From contig WTXD01000040.1 in the NCBI GenBank assembly GCA_022496205.1, positions 62,001 through 126,000 of the forward strand: a stretch of 64,000 bases of DNA. Direction: 5' to 3'. A model generated the notes under the pieces. It worked only from the letters and a program-made list of their open reading frames with translations. It did no database searches and was not told where the DNA came from. This DNA comes from Gloeopeniophorella convolvens. Taxonomy: Eukaryota > Basidiomycota > Agaricomycetes > Russulales. The position numbers and the translations under genes were made by a program. Of the stretch, positions 20,669 through 32,895 are shown one piece after another. Position 1 is the first letter of the stretch; each line of letters opens with the position of its first letter.

Positions 20669-23600
20669 CTGCAAGCCGAGTTACGGTTGAGAACTACGCC
20701 TCTTCGGCCCATCGCAGAGAAGCACACCGTGGCGTGCACTGACCGGTGGCCTGAGCAGCACCCATATGACTCTCGTCGGCCATCATGGGATGATGAGGTA
20801 AAGCAAGGACCAAAGGCAAGCGTTCGCCGTTGCAGATGCCCAATTGCAGCAGACCGAGGGTACGGGGCTCGAGTGGGTCCGAGTCATCGTCCGACTCCTC
20901 CGAGGACGACACACAGTAATCGCGGCGCTTGCAGGTTGGCTCACACGCCCGATCGATTGTGCAAAGGCACGAGCAGTCGAGGGTGCCGCTCTCGTCAGTC
21001 AGAACGCTGCGCAGGCGGCAGTGCACATCCGACTTTGTTAGTATCGTGCCTTTCGCCTTCCTCATACGCCTCCGAGCACAAGCCCTCATGCACATGTGAC
21101 GAGCAATACAGTGGTGTATACATCTTCATTTGTCAGGGCCAACTTCCTTGCTCCACTCTTCCAGATTGATTCGCTGCAGGAACCTGTTGACCAGCTGCGC
21201 CTCATCCCCGCCAGGCCGGTCTCATACAGACCGATCCTCCCACACCCTGCGCTTTTCTCAGCCCCGTGCTCAAACTCGGCTATTCTCCTTGATCAGCCCA
21301 TCGGCCTCGCGCGTTCGGCGAGAACGCGACCGGTGCACCTGTGTCTTCGTCCTCTACGCGCTTGCAGTCACCGGATACGTCCATCTTGCTCGCGCCCCTA
21401 TGCCTGGTGGACTTCCCCAGGCTGTGCCACCCCAAAACCTTACACGACGGTCTTAACGGAACTCGCTGGATAACATATTCGCGCTAGCCGTGAATCTATA
21501 CCCACTTTGGTCATGGGCGTATTAATGTTGCTCACTTGGGTGGACCTAGGCTCCTCCTCTGAAATTGCGTCGCTATCTTGACGGCTCCCCATCAGACAAC
21601 CGCCAGTGACTGGCATATCTGGGCCAAAAAGGCCCCGAATCGTGCATTCGCTCTCAAAATAACATGCGTCTGGAAGGCCGATGCTGAGTTGGGTCGTTAC
21701 ACGGGCCCTCCTGAGGCACACCCGCTTGATCAGGCCATTTATCCCGATCTGTTCGCTGTGCCGAGAGACAATGGCACCTTGGTCTCACTTCTTCTTGGCG
21801 TCATGGGCGTGCACAAACCCCCTTAATTACAAGGTGTTCTTGCGCTAGAGCATCCGTCGAACAAACTCTGGTCGGTACATGGAATGCGATGACTGAACTT
21901 TACACTGTTCATTGGGCGCCCGATCTCGTCTGGTGGCTTAGATTGTCGATTCCTTGATGATTTGGCGGTGTGGTCTTCAAGCGCCAGCCAAACGCATTGT
22001 TGGCGTTGTGGTTCGCGACGTGGCCTGGGACCGCGACATATTTTAAGCGCTTCCGAGACAACGTGTCCCGTATTGCATCCCCGCATCCAGGATCTTCGGT
22101 GCACTCGTGAGGGCTTCTTCCCCGGTCGAAGACGTAAATATGACTCTCGATACTGCAACACTTCGCACACTTGTCACCTCTTGTCACTGACAGCTTATCT
22201 CTACATCCCTCATGATTCGGACAAGGTCCTGGTGTGCGTTAGGTTCACTGGCGTCTCAGACGGTGTGCTCACTACAGCCCCTTCTCTTTCGGTAAGTGCA
22301 TCCATACGTGCCTACGACTCCACCACGGACACGCCGTTCGCGATCCGTCGCTTTGCTGCATTCCGAGCCCGGTACATGTCACCCTCTTTCTCTGCATCCG
22401 AAATTGTATTCCGAAAAGTAGCATATCCAATGACAGGAGCTCTACGTCTGCCGATACCGCAACATTGGCTGCGATCTCGTTTGTAGAATGTGCGACAGCT
22501 CGGCCAGTGGACCGCGATCAAGCATTCCGACAAGAACTGGCATCGTCTACTGATTGTAGCCGCCGACCGTGATCTTTTCACCAACGCCCCACACCAGATC
22601 GACATTAGCTTATACTTATGAAACGTTTGCACAGACCCTACCGGCGCGCGTGCAATATTGGCAAACAAACCCGACTTAAACCTCCGCCGGGGCGGCAGGC
22701 ACCGACCCACTGCGTCCGAGTCTTTCACGCAGCGCGAACCTCAGCTGCGCTGCGACAGGGGGACTGCCGCCGGTCTAATTTAGCCGTCATCTGACTTGGA
22801 TGTGGGTTCAGCCGCGACAACCTTGCTGCCGCGTGCAATCGCCCGCGCGCAGCGAGGCGCGGCGCTTCCACACCGAACGCATGTAGGACGCGTGCGCGTG
22901 CCAGCGTCGTGGCCACCAGCTGACGGAACCTCGCGCGACGCCAAGCATGCTCCGACGCCTCGCCCAGTGACTCGGACCCGGGGCGCTGGACGGGCCCGCC
23001 ACGAAGGCGGATCGCGCGTTCGCCTGCGGGTGGCGGAAGCGAGGCGATGACTGGTGATGAGCGCGTACATGCAGCGTGGCCGGGCTGGCCGTGCTGCGGG
23101 CCCTCCGGGGCTGCGCACGAGTCATCCCTGCGCTGAAAGGCTGCCTATGGCACCCGAGGCGCCCAGCGCAACTAGGTGTAATAGAATTCGGCTATAAATT
23201 TAGACGAGCCTCGAGCAAGCAGGGAGAGGCTCGCTACCCCCAACGAGCCTAGTCGAAAGTTAGAGTACGCATAAAGGAGTTGGACGAGAACCATAATGTG
23301 GCCCCATGGCCATCTTGCATGTGCTCAGTGTGCCCGCCAAAGGATGAGCAATGGCCTGCCAAAGTTCTGCTCCACCTGCTTAGAGAGCGTCTCCTGAATG
23401 TAGACAAACGGATATACGACGGAATACGTGCCCCTCGATACGCGATAGGCACTGTCAGGCCCGCCAGTGAGCGCGCAGTCCGAGGTGTCGCATGCTCAGC
23501 CCGATTCTGCTGCTAGGAGGTACCTGCTGGTTCCGGATCCCTGCGACTCATCGACAATGTCCGATACGCGATGGATATGATCGATAGGTGGATGGGATCA

Positions 23601-25717
23601 CTGCGCCAAAGCTTAGCTGGACCGCCGGCAGATCAGCTTAGCACGCAGAGAGGTCAGCGGCGATGGTGCGCATCTCGGGACGGGAGTTCTCGGAGACAGG
23701 AACCGAGTGGGCGGGCAACGCCCTCCACCACTCGTTCGACATGGAACGCTTCCCCGCCGGCGTGGACAAACAGGAGGAAAGACGCGCCCGATGAATGTAT
23801 GTATGGATGTAGGGGAGCGCTTCGAGGTGCAAAAAGGGGGAAACATGTAGAACTCTCCATTACGTGAGCCCGTTATGCTCGAAGCTTTGGGTCTCGGCCT
23901 TGCGATTTTCCATGACAAAACGTGTCAAACCCATGGAGTGTGACCTGCGTTCTGCTCCAGCGACAGGAGCGCACAATGCAATGTGATGTCCACAGCAATC
24001 CCGTGCTTTGCCGCCGCAGCGTCTCGAGACGGGGCTAGGCACCGAGCACCGAGCACGACGCGATGTGCGTGTGTTCAATCGTCGCGTAACGAGGGCCCTC
24101 GTTTTATGCTCGAGCTTCTTGTTCTTCACTTGAAGCATCGCGATGAGACGCGGGAACCGTCTGATTGCATGCTCAACGCTGATTGGCATCGGAGTTAAGG
24201 TCTACTAAGAAACATGCGACGGTCTAGACCAACCCCGTGCTTCCCAGCAAGCGTTGCGAAACATCTCGTTAGACAGCAGTGATCCGTGCTGTAGGTGTGA
24301 CCGCTGAAAGGACATGCAAGTCCCACTAAAAGATGCGAAGTGAGGCAAAAGACGTTTCGCTGGAAGTCATGAGGAACTCGCGTCGTTTGAGCGGCCAGCG
24401 CCCGAGTGGCAGCTCCAGGCAAAAGCCCGGTACTATAGGACGCGTGTTGTTCATCACCTGCAGCAGGATCAACACTAAGCAGGTTCATGAAAGTAGCTTT
24501 TGATCCAGAAGGATCTGGCTCGCATACACTACGAAAAATCACTTACTCGGGTGGCACCGGCACCCCTGTCGCGGATAACGCGGCGCAGCTCCCCTGGCGA
24601 CCTGTGATGAAAGGTCTGGTTCATGTCGGAACTCCATATGTCGCGCGCTGACCATGCGCCACGGGCTGTTGAACATCAGCGACCGTCAACTGACAGGTAC
24701 TTCCGACCGCGCCTGATGTGTCCAGCAGCAGCCAGCAGCCCAGGCGCCGGTCGAGACCAGTACAGTATAGACACGCGCGCCTGGCGACGCGCTTCGCCGG
24801 TTGCCGGGGCGCGCCTACGATGGATTCCTGTAGCTGAGATATTGAACCGAAGATGGATGGAGAGTCGTACCGCGCAGTCGGCCGCATCAAGACGAAACAG
24901 ATGGCTTGACAACGCCGGTGTCAAGGGCGCATCAAAACAAGAAAACAGGTTGCCTAGATAGGCCGAGGCGCAACAAAACAGGCTTGGCTGGCGCAGTGAA
25001 TCGCGGGTGGATCGCAGGGCGCAAACCGAATGTTGGAATGCAATGTTTGGCATTGCCGACCGAGCAAATGAATCGCCGGCGGGAAAGCGAACAATGCGGC
25101 GTCTAATCAACGCAAATGCGCAGCTGCGTTCGTGCATGGGCTTAGAAGCCCGAAGAACGGGGGTCGAGACTGTTTGCTTACGTGCTACCAGAGATAATGG
25201 GGTCCCGGGGAGCTCGGAGAGTGGCACTGCTTGCTACCACTGGCCAGCGCGACGACCCTGTTCGGCCACGAGTAGCATCGGTTTGACAGACGGGGACAAG
25301 GACCGCCGGAATCGTTACTCCGAGATCAACGCTAGAAGAGGACCCGAGCGATAGAAGCCAGAACACTTGATGCGTTGTCGCAAAACATCCGTCAGACACA
25401 TAGGCCATTCATAAAGGACTACTAGAGTTTTCGCACTTTGAGCAACATGGGTGTTTGATCGGCAAGGCACTCCCACTGTTGACTCCGGGACGGCACGAAA
25501 CAGGTTTCTATGATTAGTGAAAATCGTTGGTTCGGCCGAGCACTGGAGAGTACCCGCATGCTGCCGAAGTTGTCTAGTCTGTCGGGTCGAGAGAAGGGTT
25601 CCGCGCTGGGTCGGGGATTGGCCACTTGGCTTCTCCCCTTACTGGAGTGGCCTCGTGAGCAATTTACCCCTCCCGGATTGCCCCACGTGGCTTAAGCAAC
25701 GGGACGGAAAAGGGTCA

Positions 25718-25777
25718 AGCCTAGACGCGGTCCAGTGCCGCCACTGTGGAGAGTGTCCGACTCCTCACGTCTAGGCT
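25718..25777. repeat. Inverted repeat, 10-bp arms, 40-bp loop
   Basis: AGCCTAGACG at 25718-25727 pairs exactly with CGTCTAGGCT at 25768-25777. It lies in the gene-poor region; function unknown and it could be chance. Confidence 0.6.
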
Positions 25778-26894
25778 CGAAACCGCCGTGCGAAGAAAGG
25801 GCGAGCGGCGAGGAGAAACGAGCGTGGCATGGCAACCGGATCGAGCCAAATGCTTGCAAAAACTGTCCGGACCATCCAGGGTGGAGCGGGACGTGGAAAA
25901 ACACTTATCGATGGATCATACCATCGGGGGCAAGTGAACTAACCGTCGAGCCGAACGGGACCCACTTGTGCGCTGTGGATGTGGATGCGCAGGGAGTGGG
26001 AGAGCAATCTGATCGGACTGAGACCGGAGGAACGGGAAGGCCTGAGGGCTGTCGCCAGTATTAACAGGAGAGGCGAAGGCGAATAGAGAGGCTCTGAGGC
26101 AGGATCGGACGTCTGGATCCCGATGGGCCTAGCTGCAACAGAGGGGTCCGGCCCGGGCTGAGGCCGACCTGCTGGAGGAGAGAACAGGTGAACAGAATTG
26201 AGCGGGCAAAGGCGAGGAATGGAAGTTTGTCGTGCAAAACCAGTAAAATGTTGCTAACCCCTCCGCGTCAGGAGGATCGAATCAGACTGCAAAGGGGGCG
26301 TACGTGCACGCCAGAACGCAATGGCGAAATCGATGACGCCCATGGGGGGACTAAGAACAGGCTCGGGGACGATGCAGCACGAGATCGGTTGGATCAGCAT
26401 CGCGGCGGGTGAGCCAGGGTGGGCCCCAGAGGCAGCGTCCGGCCGTAAAAGGTAGGGGGTGGGTGGGAAGAAAAGGGTGAGATCCGCGGAGGCAGATCAC
26501 CCTGAGAACCGATCGGACAGGGAGATCGCGTTGCCGCTCTGTTTTTGGACGAGGCGCTGCCGCGCAAAGCGGTCTCAAATTCCTGGCGCGGCACGCGCGT
26601 TTGTGCTGGGGAGCGCCAATTTGAAAGGGAGGGACAACAGTGATGCGAGGCCGAGCATCGAAAGGGCTTGATGAGCAATCAGCGGGTGGCCAGAACCTGG
26701 GGCAACATGAGGCGGGCAAGATGTCGGGATTCCGGGTGTGTGGCGACGTGGGCTGTGGTTGGAACTGATGTCAGACCTGGCTGGCGGTGGAGCGGAGCAG
26801 GACGCAGACACCGAGCCACTCGCGCCTGAGCCAAGCTTCCTATCCAAACCCTTTATACTTCCGGCGTCTTTCCGGTCCTCCCAATTTCCAATCT

Positions 26895-26905
26895 CATATA
26901 AATAT
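26895..26905 (+). promoter_or_regulatory. TATA-like element
   Basis: CATATAAATAT on the plus strand, about 120 bp upstream of a well-placed ATG at 27023 and followed by a C/T-rich leader, the usual look of a basidiomycete core promoter. Confidence 0.5.
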
Positions 26906-27022
26906 CCCGTAGTCCAGCGTGTCGCCAACCCGACTCTACACTCCCCGCGCATCCCCTCCCTTGCTGCGCAGCACCCCTCGGCTCCTCCATCCACAATACC
27001 ATCCACTTCCTCCTCACCTACC

Positions 27023-27214
27023 ATGCCTGCCGTCGTCAGCAACGCAACCCGTATATGGGAGCTCAATATTCACTGGGACCTCTTCTCCCAATGCGGCGTT
27101 TGGGATCCAAAAGGTAGAGGTGTTGACATTTGGGAATGCATCCGTGCTCGTACGTCTACCCATCTCTTGCCACCATCGTCTCTGGTCGCTCACCGTGATC
27201 GCCCTCCCAGATGA
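27023..27214 (+). CDS. Possible small gene or first exon, unrecognised
   Basis: An ATG in good context (CTACCATGCC) after a TATA-like box and pyrimidine leader opens 63 codons starting MPAVVSNATRIWELNIHWDL. A GTACGT donor at about 27150 and a CCCTCCCAG acceptor just before 27211 suggest an intron inside, so the true product may differ. I recognise no family. It could be an unspliced first exon of a gene whose later exons I could not place, or a relic. Confidence 0.25.
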   Translation: MPAVVSNATRIWELNIHWDLFSQCGVWDPKGRGVDIWECIRARTSTHLLPPSSLVAHRDRPPR

Positions 27215-30200
27215 CTCCACACCGGGTACCCAGGTCAGTCGTTGTGGCATTTCCATACGGCATGCCACTCTTGGCTGACGTCGTTCCTTCTCAGCCCCCG
27301 AATAGTGTGTATTGGCGCTACGTCGCACGCCGATAGGTCGACACAGTCGAGCATAGCCAGCCAAGCCACCGAGCCTCCTATAACCCCGACATGCACGTGA
27401 ATATGCGCCCATCCTTCCCCGTTCGGGAAAGTGCATGCCATATCGATGGCGCGGATCATGCAATCTCACCAGTCGCGCTTATCGCCGTGCCCGGTTGAGA
27501 AGAACGCTGGCAAAATCTGGCGACTCCCTTACCCCGGCGCCCCCCGGTGCACTTCCTCCTTTCTCCGTCCTCTCGCAGTCCAGCCCCACTTTACATCACC
27601 GCATCGTAACGTGCACCTCCTTGGTCTTTGACCCCAGGCGCTCGCGCTTTCGATTCGCACCTCCTCTCGCCCGCCCACGGTTGCAACTGGCCCATCTACG
27701 ATCGCCTATGTGGGAGAGTCGTGCCGCAATATCCGTGGCAATCGTATCGGCCCATCACGATCACACCCTTCTGCGCACAGTGACCTATCCGATGGGGAAG
27801 CTTGCCGGTGTTATCGGCAAGTACAAAGATGCGTATCCCATCTTCCAGCATCTTCCTCGCAGGATGTTTGCGTGTCATTTCCCTCCGTTCTCACTGTGCA
27901 CCTTCTTACGACGTTCATCGCACCCGCCCTGGACACGCCGCCGCTATTCTATTTATGTGTTTCGTAACGGTCATCCCTACTTCCCAAACTCTCCCGCCAT
28001 CTCGTTATTCCTGCGCAAGCACACGCCGCAGCGTCTTTGCGTATTTCCCACACACGTCCGCCATCAATACCCTTCACTGCACACTCGTATTCAAACCGTC
28101 CATGTTCCACCCCCTGCATCATCATCGTCAGCGTTCAATACTATGTTTATTCACGGGCTCCTCATCACATCTCTGATTATATTACTGTACTCGAGTACAT
28201 AACACTAGATGGCATAATGTGAGGGACGATCATCTTTGTACACCCAAATAATATAATTTTTTTATGTTCCTCCGTGTGTCCTCATTTAGATGACTGTAAA
28301 TCGGCAGTCGGCGGTGTGAAATTCTTGTCGACTCTCCTCGGGGTTGCTCTCGCCATTCACGCGTACATGTGTTCATCACGCCCGTTGGGCTTTCGTCGGT
28401 ATCCTCTCTCCAAAAGCGTACAGATTATGTGATCGCCGAATTGGAACGAGTAGCCCTCTCAAATGGTACATGGTACGGTTCTGAATGATAACGAGATACA
28501 TCATTGAAGACGTCATCGCTCCTGGTCTAACAGAAGAACTTCTGCGTTCTCGCAGTTTCCCCACACCCCAAGAGTGGTGCGATCTGGCGCACCAACGCCC
28601 GGTGACCCTCGAACACGTACGCGTCGCGTTACCCTTGGAGCTGCCCGACGCGCGGCGGCGCGCAGGGTGGGCGCATGGAGGGCCCCATGGTCCAGACCCA
28701 GAGGCAAGAGTCGACCGGCGCGACGTTGCGGCAACGTCCGACGTCTGAGGAAGCCCTCCCAAGAAGCGCGGGGGTGCAAGCGACGTGCTCCAACAATACC
28801 ACCTGCGTGGGCCCGTCCGGTACGGCAAGCTGGCACGAGTTGCTGCGCGGGGTCGATCAGAAGCGCACCGCGCACAGCACCTCGCACCCCCGCGCCGAGC
28901 CCGCCCGGACGCGCGCACCTGAATCATGCCAGCATTCGCGCAGTCCTCCCCCTCCAGTGCCATCGGCTTCGGCAGCAGTGTCAGCGCCCGGGCTTCTGCG
29001 TGTGCGCGGGGTGACGAGGACGGCGCGCATTGGCTGGCGGGCTGGCCGCGGCGGACGCTCCTATCACCCTCTCGGCACGAGAAGCGGCGGCGCCCCGGAC
29101 GTGCGGCCGCGCAATCAATGAGGGTCCTGCCAGTGACAGCAGAACAGGCGCGCACACATTTGAATACTTCGCGCCTTCCTGCGTTCTGTGCGCCGCGTGC
29201 GCGCGGCGTCATTGGATGTGCGAGTTCTGAAAGGCTCGCTGGTGCCGTGCGGGCGCGAAGCGCGCCAGATGTGATGCGGGGAAGGGACATGACAGGCTGC
29301 AAGGCGGTCATGGGAACTAGGATGAGCCGGCGCGGCGTCTGGGGGCGGTGTTGCATCAGTGGCGTGATAAGATACACTTGACAGCGAGGATTGGGCTAGG
29401 AATAGGGGCTTACTTGGGTAGGGACGCTTCGGGCGCTGCGCGTGTGGGATCATGGAGGGGCGGGCGTATGTCGCGGTGCGCTGCAGTGTGCGAAGCCGCG
29501 GCGTACGACACTGGGACGTGGCAGGACAAAAGGAATCGCGGTCCAAATGAGGCACGCGCGAACGGGGTACGGACACATTTCTATGTAAAGAACGCCGCTT
29601 AGGCGTCGTCATTTTCCCTGAGAAGCCTCCTGCCTCGCATCGTCAGAATCCTGGCTGAATTTCGGGCGGCTGACGGACGACGGGCAAGTCAATTCCCGGA
29701 GGGTTGCACGATCGCCCTGGCGGCAATGGCCGCGCATCAGTCGATGCACAGCGAGGCAGCACCAAAACGCGTGGCGCTCCTCGGAGGGAAGTCGTAACTC
29801 TTGTACCTATTCAAAGTGAAGGGGCCAGAAAGATAGTTCGACTGGACAGAATCAGAATGCTCCCAGGTGGAGCAACATGGACTAATTACGGATCACATGA
29901 GCTGTAGAGATGGGTTGATTGGGGTGGATACTCGAGGGACGGTCCCACAAATATTACAGAACGACAAAGGCGCGGTCGTGTCTATTTGAGGCATGTCACC
30001 CGGAAGCAAGGGTAGATGCTGACTACAAACAGAAGAAGCCTACTCTGACTATCTGTCAGTAAGCCGCCCCGTGTTGTGCATATGATTCGAAGTTCGAAAC
30101 ACTTCACGCCTACTGTAGTGGTAAGTTCCTTGGGTGTATCTTTTCTGCGACACAATCGGTGTGTTGGCTGCAGCAAGGTGAAATTTTTGAGGGAATGGGA

Positions 30201-31456
30201 TAGTAATTCACCGAGTTGGAAAAGTCCCGGTAGCCTAGTCCGACGTCTCAGAATATGCAGCCCAGACTAAGGATCGACGAAACACGCTGGAAGGAACGTC
30301 CATAGGTTAATCCAGACCACCGAATAACCTTTCCTCCAAGAAAGGACGACGGGGAACAACTGTAAACGCTGTGACAATTAGAAGCCGCAATTCATCGCAC
30401 GAAGCCAGAGATAGTGCCGATCTCTCAAGTGCGGCCGGATTGCTGCTGTCCGCGGAGTCCGAAGCGCCTTGGTGGAGATATATCCGTCGAGCAAAAAGAT
30501 TGTGCCGTCGAAGCAGGGACCTGCAGGTGTGTAGAAATCTTCGGAAAGATTGATTCGACAACGACTCGGACAAAGCTCTGAACATGAGTCGGTCGAGAGG
30601 CCCGTAGTGTGCGATACGAGCCAGCAACTTGGCGCAGACAGTACGTACCGACGAGCACGATGTCCTGAGAAGAGGAAAGCAGCGTTGATGCGGGGGATTT
30701 AGAATGTCAGCGGTGGGTGACTTTGCGTCGCGAATGAGAATAGACGTGGTGACAGTGTGATCGACTGTAGCGCTTCTTGACCCGGGAAAATGTCATACGA
30801 GCCTCCGAGCACAACAGCTCGATGGATGGACGATAACGATCGAGAAATCAGCCGGGCCATCCTGGGATTTTATCTTGAAACCGGGAGCCTGGTTCCAGGG
30901 TGTGTGACTCAAACTGGGTGATCGTCGCTCCAAGTTTGTTCGGCGTTGCGAGCGCGCGGCGCCGCAGCTGGCCACCGCAGCTGGCTCGGCGCGCTGTGTA
31001 GACCAGAGACCAGGCTTATTGGTTGCCGGAGCCAAGGTAGAGCGACCCAAGGAGCCCGAGAAGTGACCAGTGCCGCAGTGCCGCCTTGCCAAGTCCGCGC
31101 CGAAAGACTGGGTCCAATTTGTTGCCGCGGCAGGTCGATATAACGACCATAACGACCAGATTTACGGGCGGCGAGGGAACCGGGCACTCGAGGCAAGAGA
31201 CAAGGCCAAATGCAGAGGTTTGAGGATGGTGAGTAGCTCAAGGCAAGAGTTCGCTCATTGGCCACAGGGTGGCGTGACCTTTACGTCATCATACCAGACA
31301 TGGCCACATGACGCATGACCACGTTTCGCAGCGTGTCGCGGCGACCTTCGCGCTTGACTGTGACCTACAGCACAAACTCCTGTCCAGTCGCCGATTTGAC
31401 TCTCGAGGCCTTGGAAGGAAAGATTGGCTCGACCGGTTACTGTCGAGGTGCTTGAG

Positions 31457-31852
31457 ATGAATAACCCCAAGAGTATGGTACGTACCGAGGGAACGTCACG
31501 TAGGCAACCAGCAACTGACGCGTCAGACGTGTTGACAGGTCCTTGGCTGGGTCAGCTTGATTGGCGTGGCCGGTGTGAGCTTCTACTACGCGAAGCAGAG
31601 CATCAACGAGCGTCGGCGGTTGCAGGACATAAGCGGCGAGCGGCCGAGTGCCAAATTAGATTGTGAGTGGAGCCGCGGCATGCATCCTATTCGTCGCATG
31701 ACGCTAATGTCGCAACAGGGAAAGAACGCATCGCACAGCAGGAGCCAATAACGCAGCAGGCGCTCGGTGGCGAAGATCGCGGCGCCGTAAACTCGAGCGC
31801 ACACCCTGCGCGTGGCTCTCCGACGTCCAGTTCGAAGGACGACGCCTCTTGA
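31457..31852 (+). CDS. Small single-pass membrane protein A (92 aa)
   Basis: Three exons: 31457-31477, 31539-31662, 31719-31852. The product starts MNNPKSM, then VLGWVSLIGVAGVSFYYAKQ forms one hydrophobic helix followed at once by a charged patch (SINERRRLQDISGERPSAKL), then DWKERIAQQEP and a Ser/Gly-rich polar tail. A short N-terminus, one helix and a basic flank are typical of small mitochondrial inner-membrane proteins; it faintly recalls fungal DUF4748-type proteins, but I am not sure. Intron 1 is phase 0 immediately before the helix; intron 2 is phase 1 inside the Trp codon. The next gene downstream shares both positions. No function is proposed. Confidence 0.75.
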
Positions 31853-32207
31853 CGCGCGAGCCAAGCTCCATACAACGCGCAGCGATGGCTCGCCGCCGCC
31901 CGGGACCCTCCGTGCTGTATATACGCCCCGGCTTCTCCCTTCCCTGCGATCCAATGCCAATGCTCGAGATATGCATTCCCACTTGATCATCTAAATCGGC
32001 CGCGTGCGTGAGCCTAAGTCATATCGACGTCATGCCCTCGATGTAATCGCAGCGGGCTTTGCTTCCGGGTGCGCTGTCCGCTCGCCATATAACAGTCGTC
32101 CCCCGTGCGCTATTGGGTCAACACAGCCAACCGACCAATCAGCGGGTCAACCATACTTTCGAACCAGGAACGAGCACGCGCACCCCCTCAAGGCCTCACC
32201 TTATAGC
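31853..32207. other. Intergenic between the two small membrane-protein genes
   Basis: 355 bp in tandem arrangement. A TATAA-type element (CCATATAACAG near 32085) lies about 120 bp before the next start codon. Confidence 0.4.
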
Positions 32208-32895
32208 ATGTCTTCCCACTCCCCCCGTTACGTCCCCAGTGGCAACCAAACGACAGGGCTACCAGCCCGGCCCGGAAGGGTGCGCTGTGCCTGCGTCGGC
32301 TTCGCAGCTCCACCGCCTGCTCACGGGGCTACTTACACGCTACAGGTCTTCCTGGGCGGTGCGGCCATCATTGGTGGCACATTCGCCGCGGTGTGGTATT
32401 ACCTCAACACGAAGCACGCGCGCAAAGCCAGCCGTGAGCCCGGCGAGCCCGGCTCGCTCCCGAGCTGTGAGCCCCTGTCCCCTCCCCACGCATGCACTTC
32501 ACCCCACTGACGACGCTGCGCACGCAGGGGAGCACCGCATCCTGCAGGCCGTCGATCCCGTACGCGGTGAGGGTTCTGGCACGCCCGACGCCCGCGTGAC
32601 ACGGCGCGCGGGCGACATCGACTCGCGCGCGCTGCCGCTCGGCGTGCCGACGCGCGAGCCGGACCGCGCGCAGCACCGCACGCTCGCGTCGGGCGGCGCA
32701 CCGCTATACGCCGAGAACGGCGCGATGATGCACCCCGTGCCGCAGCGTGACCGCGGCGACGGGTTCGCGTACACAAAAAAGGTGAGTAGTGTTTTCTAAT
32801 CTGAGCAGCAGAGGTCAGTGGCTAAGACGCGAGCTTCGCAGCAACCCCCGCTCGGGGCCAATGGAACCCGAGTCGATGGAGCGAGGAAAATGTAG
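32208..32895 (+). CDS. Small single-pass membrane protein B (166 aa), likely relative of A
   Basis: Four exons: 32208-32279, 32346-32466, 32528-32781, 32842-32895; all phases agree. The N-terminus (MSSHSPRYVPSGNQTT) is polar. The second exon encodes VFLGGAAIIGGTFAAVWYYL, one Gly/Ala-rich helix, then a basic stretch (NTKHARKASREPGEPG). Exon 3 begins in the Trp codon (SWEHRILQAVDPV) and continues polar with RAGDIDSRALPLGVPTREPD. The last short exon ends DGARKM. Intron 1 (phase 0 before the helix) and intron 2 (phase 1 in Trp) sit exactly as in gene A just upstream, and exon 2 is 121 versus 124 nt, so I infer an old tandem duplication. The function and compartment are unknown; the topology resembles small mitochondrial membrane proteins. 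Confidence 0.7.

Larger units (their letters stand above)
20669..31456. other. Gene-poor region, about 10.8 kb, no supported gene
   Basis: Base composition and open-frame length drop relative to both flanks. Short frames on both strands lack motifs, consistent phase or family patterns. I looked for reverse transcriptase, integrase, transposase and terminal repeats by eye and saw none that I could support, but old degraded copies would be missed. A promoter-like start at about 26895-27023 and a C/T-rich tract at 27430-28200 are noted separately. A long minus-strand frame at 28376-29377 is Arg/Ala-rich and motif-free. Confidence 0.4.

Noticed and set aside
28376..29377. Minus-strand 333-codon frame in the gene-poor region
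   Set aside because: Arg/Ala/Ser-rich composition, no motif, no leader or splice signals.
20669..31456. Transposon or retroelement proteins
   Set aside because: I looked for reverse transcriptase, integrase and DDE motifs and for terminal repeats by eye and found none that I can support; a genome-wide repeat search would be needed.
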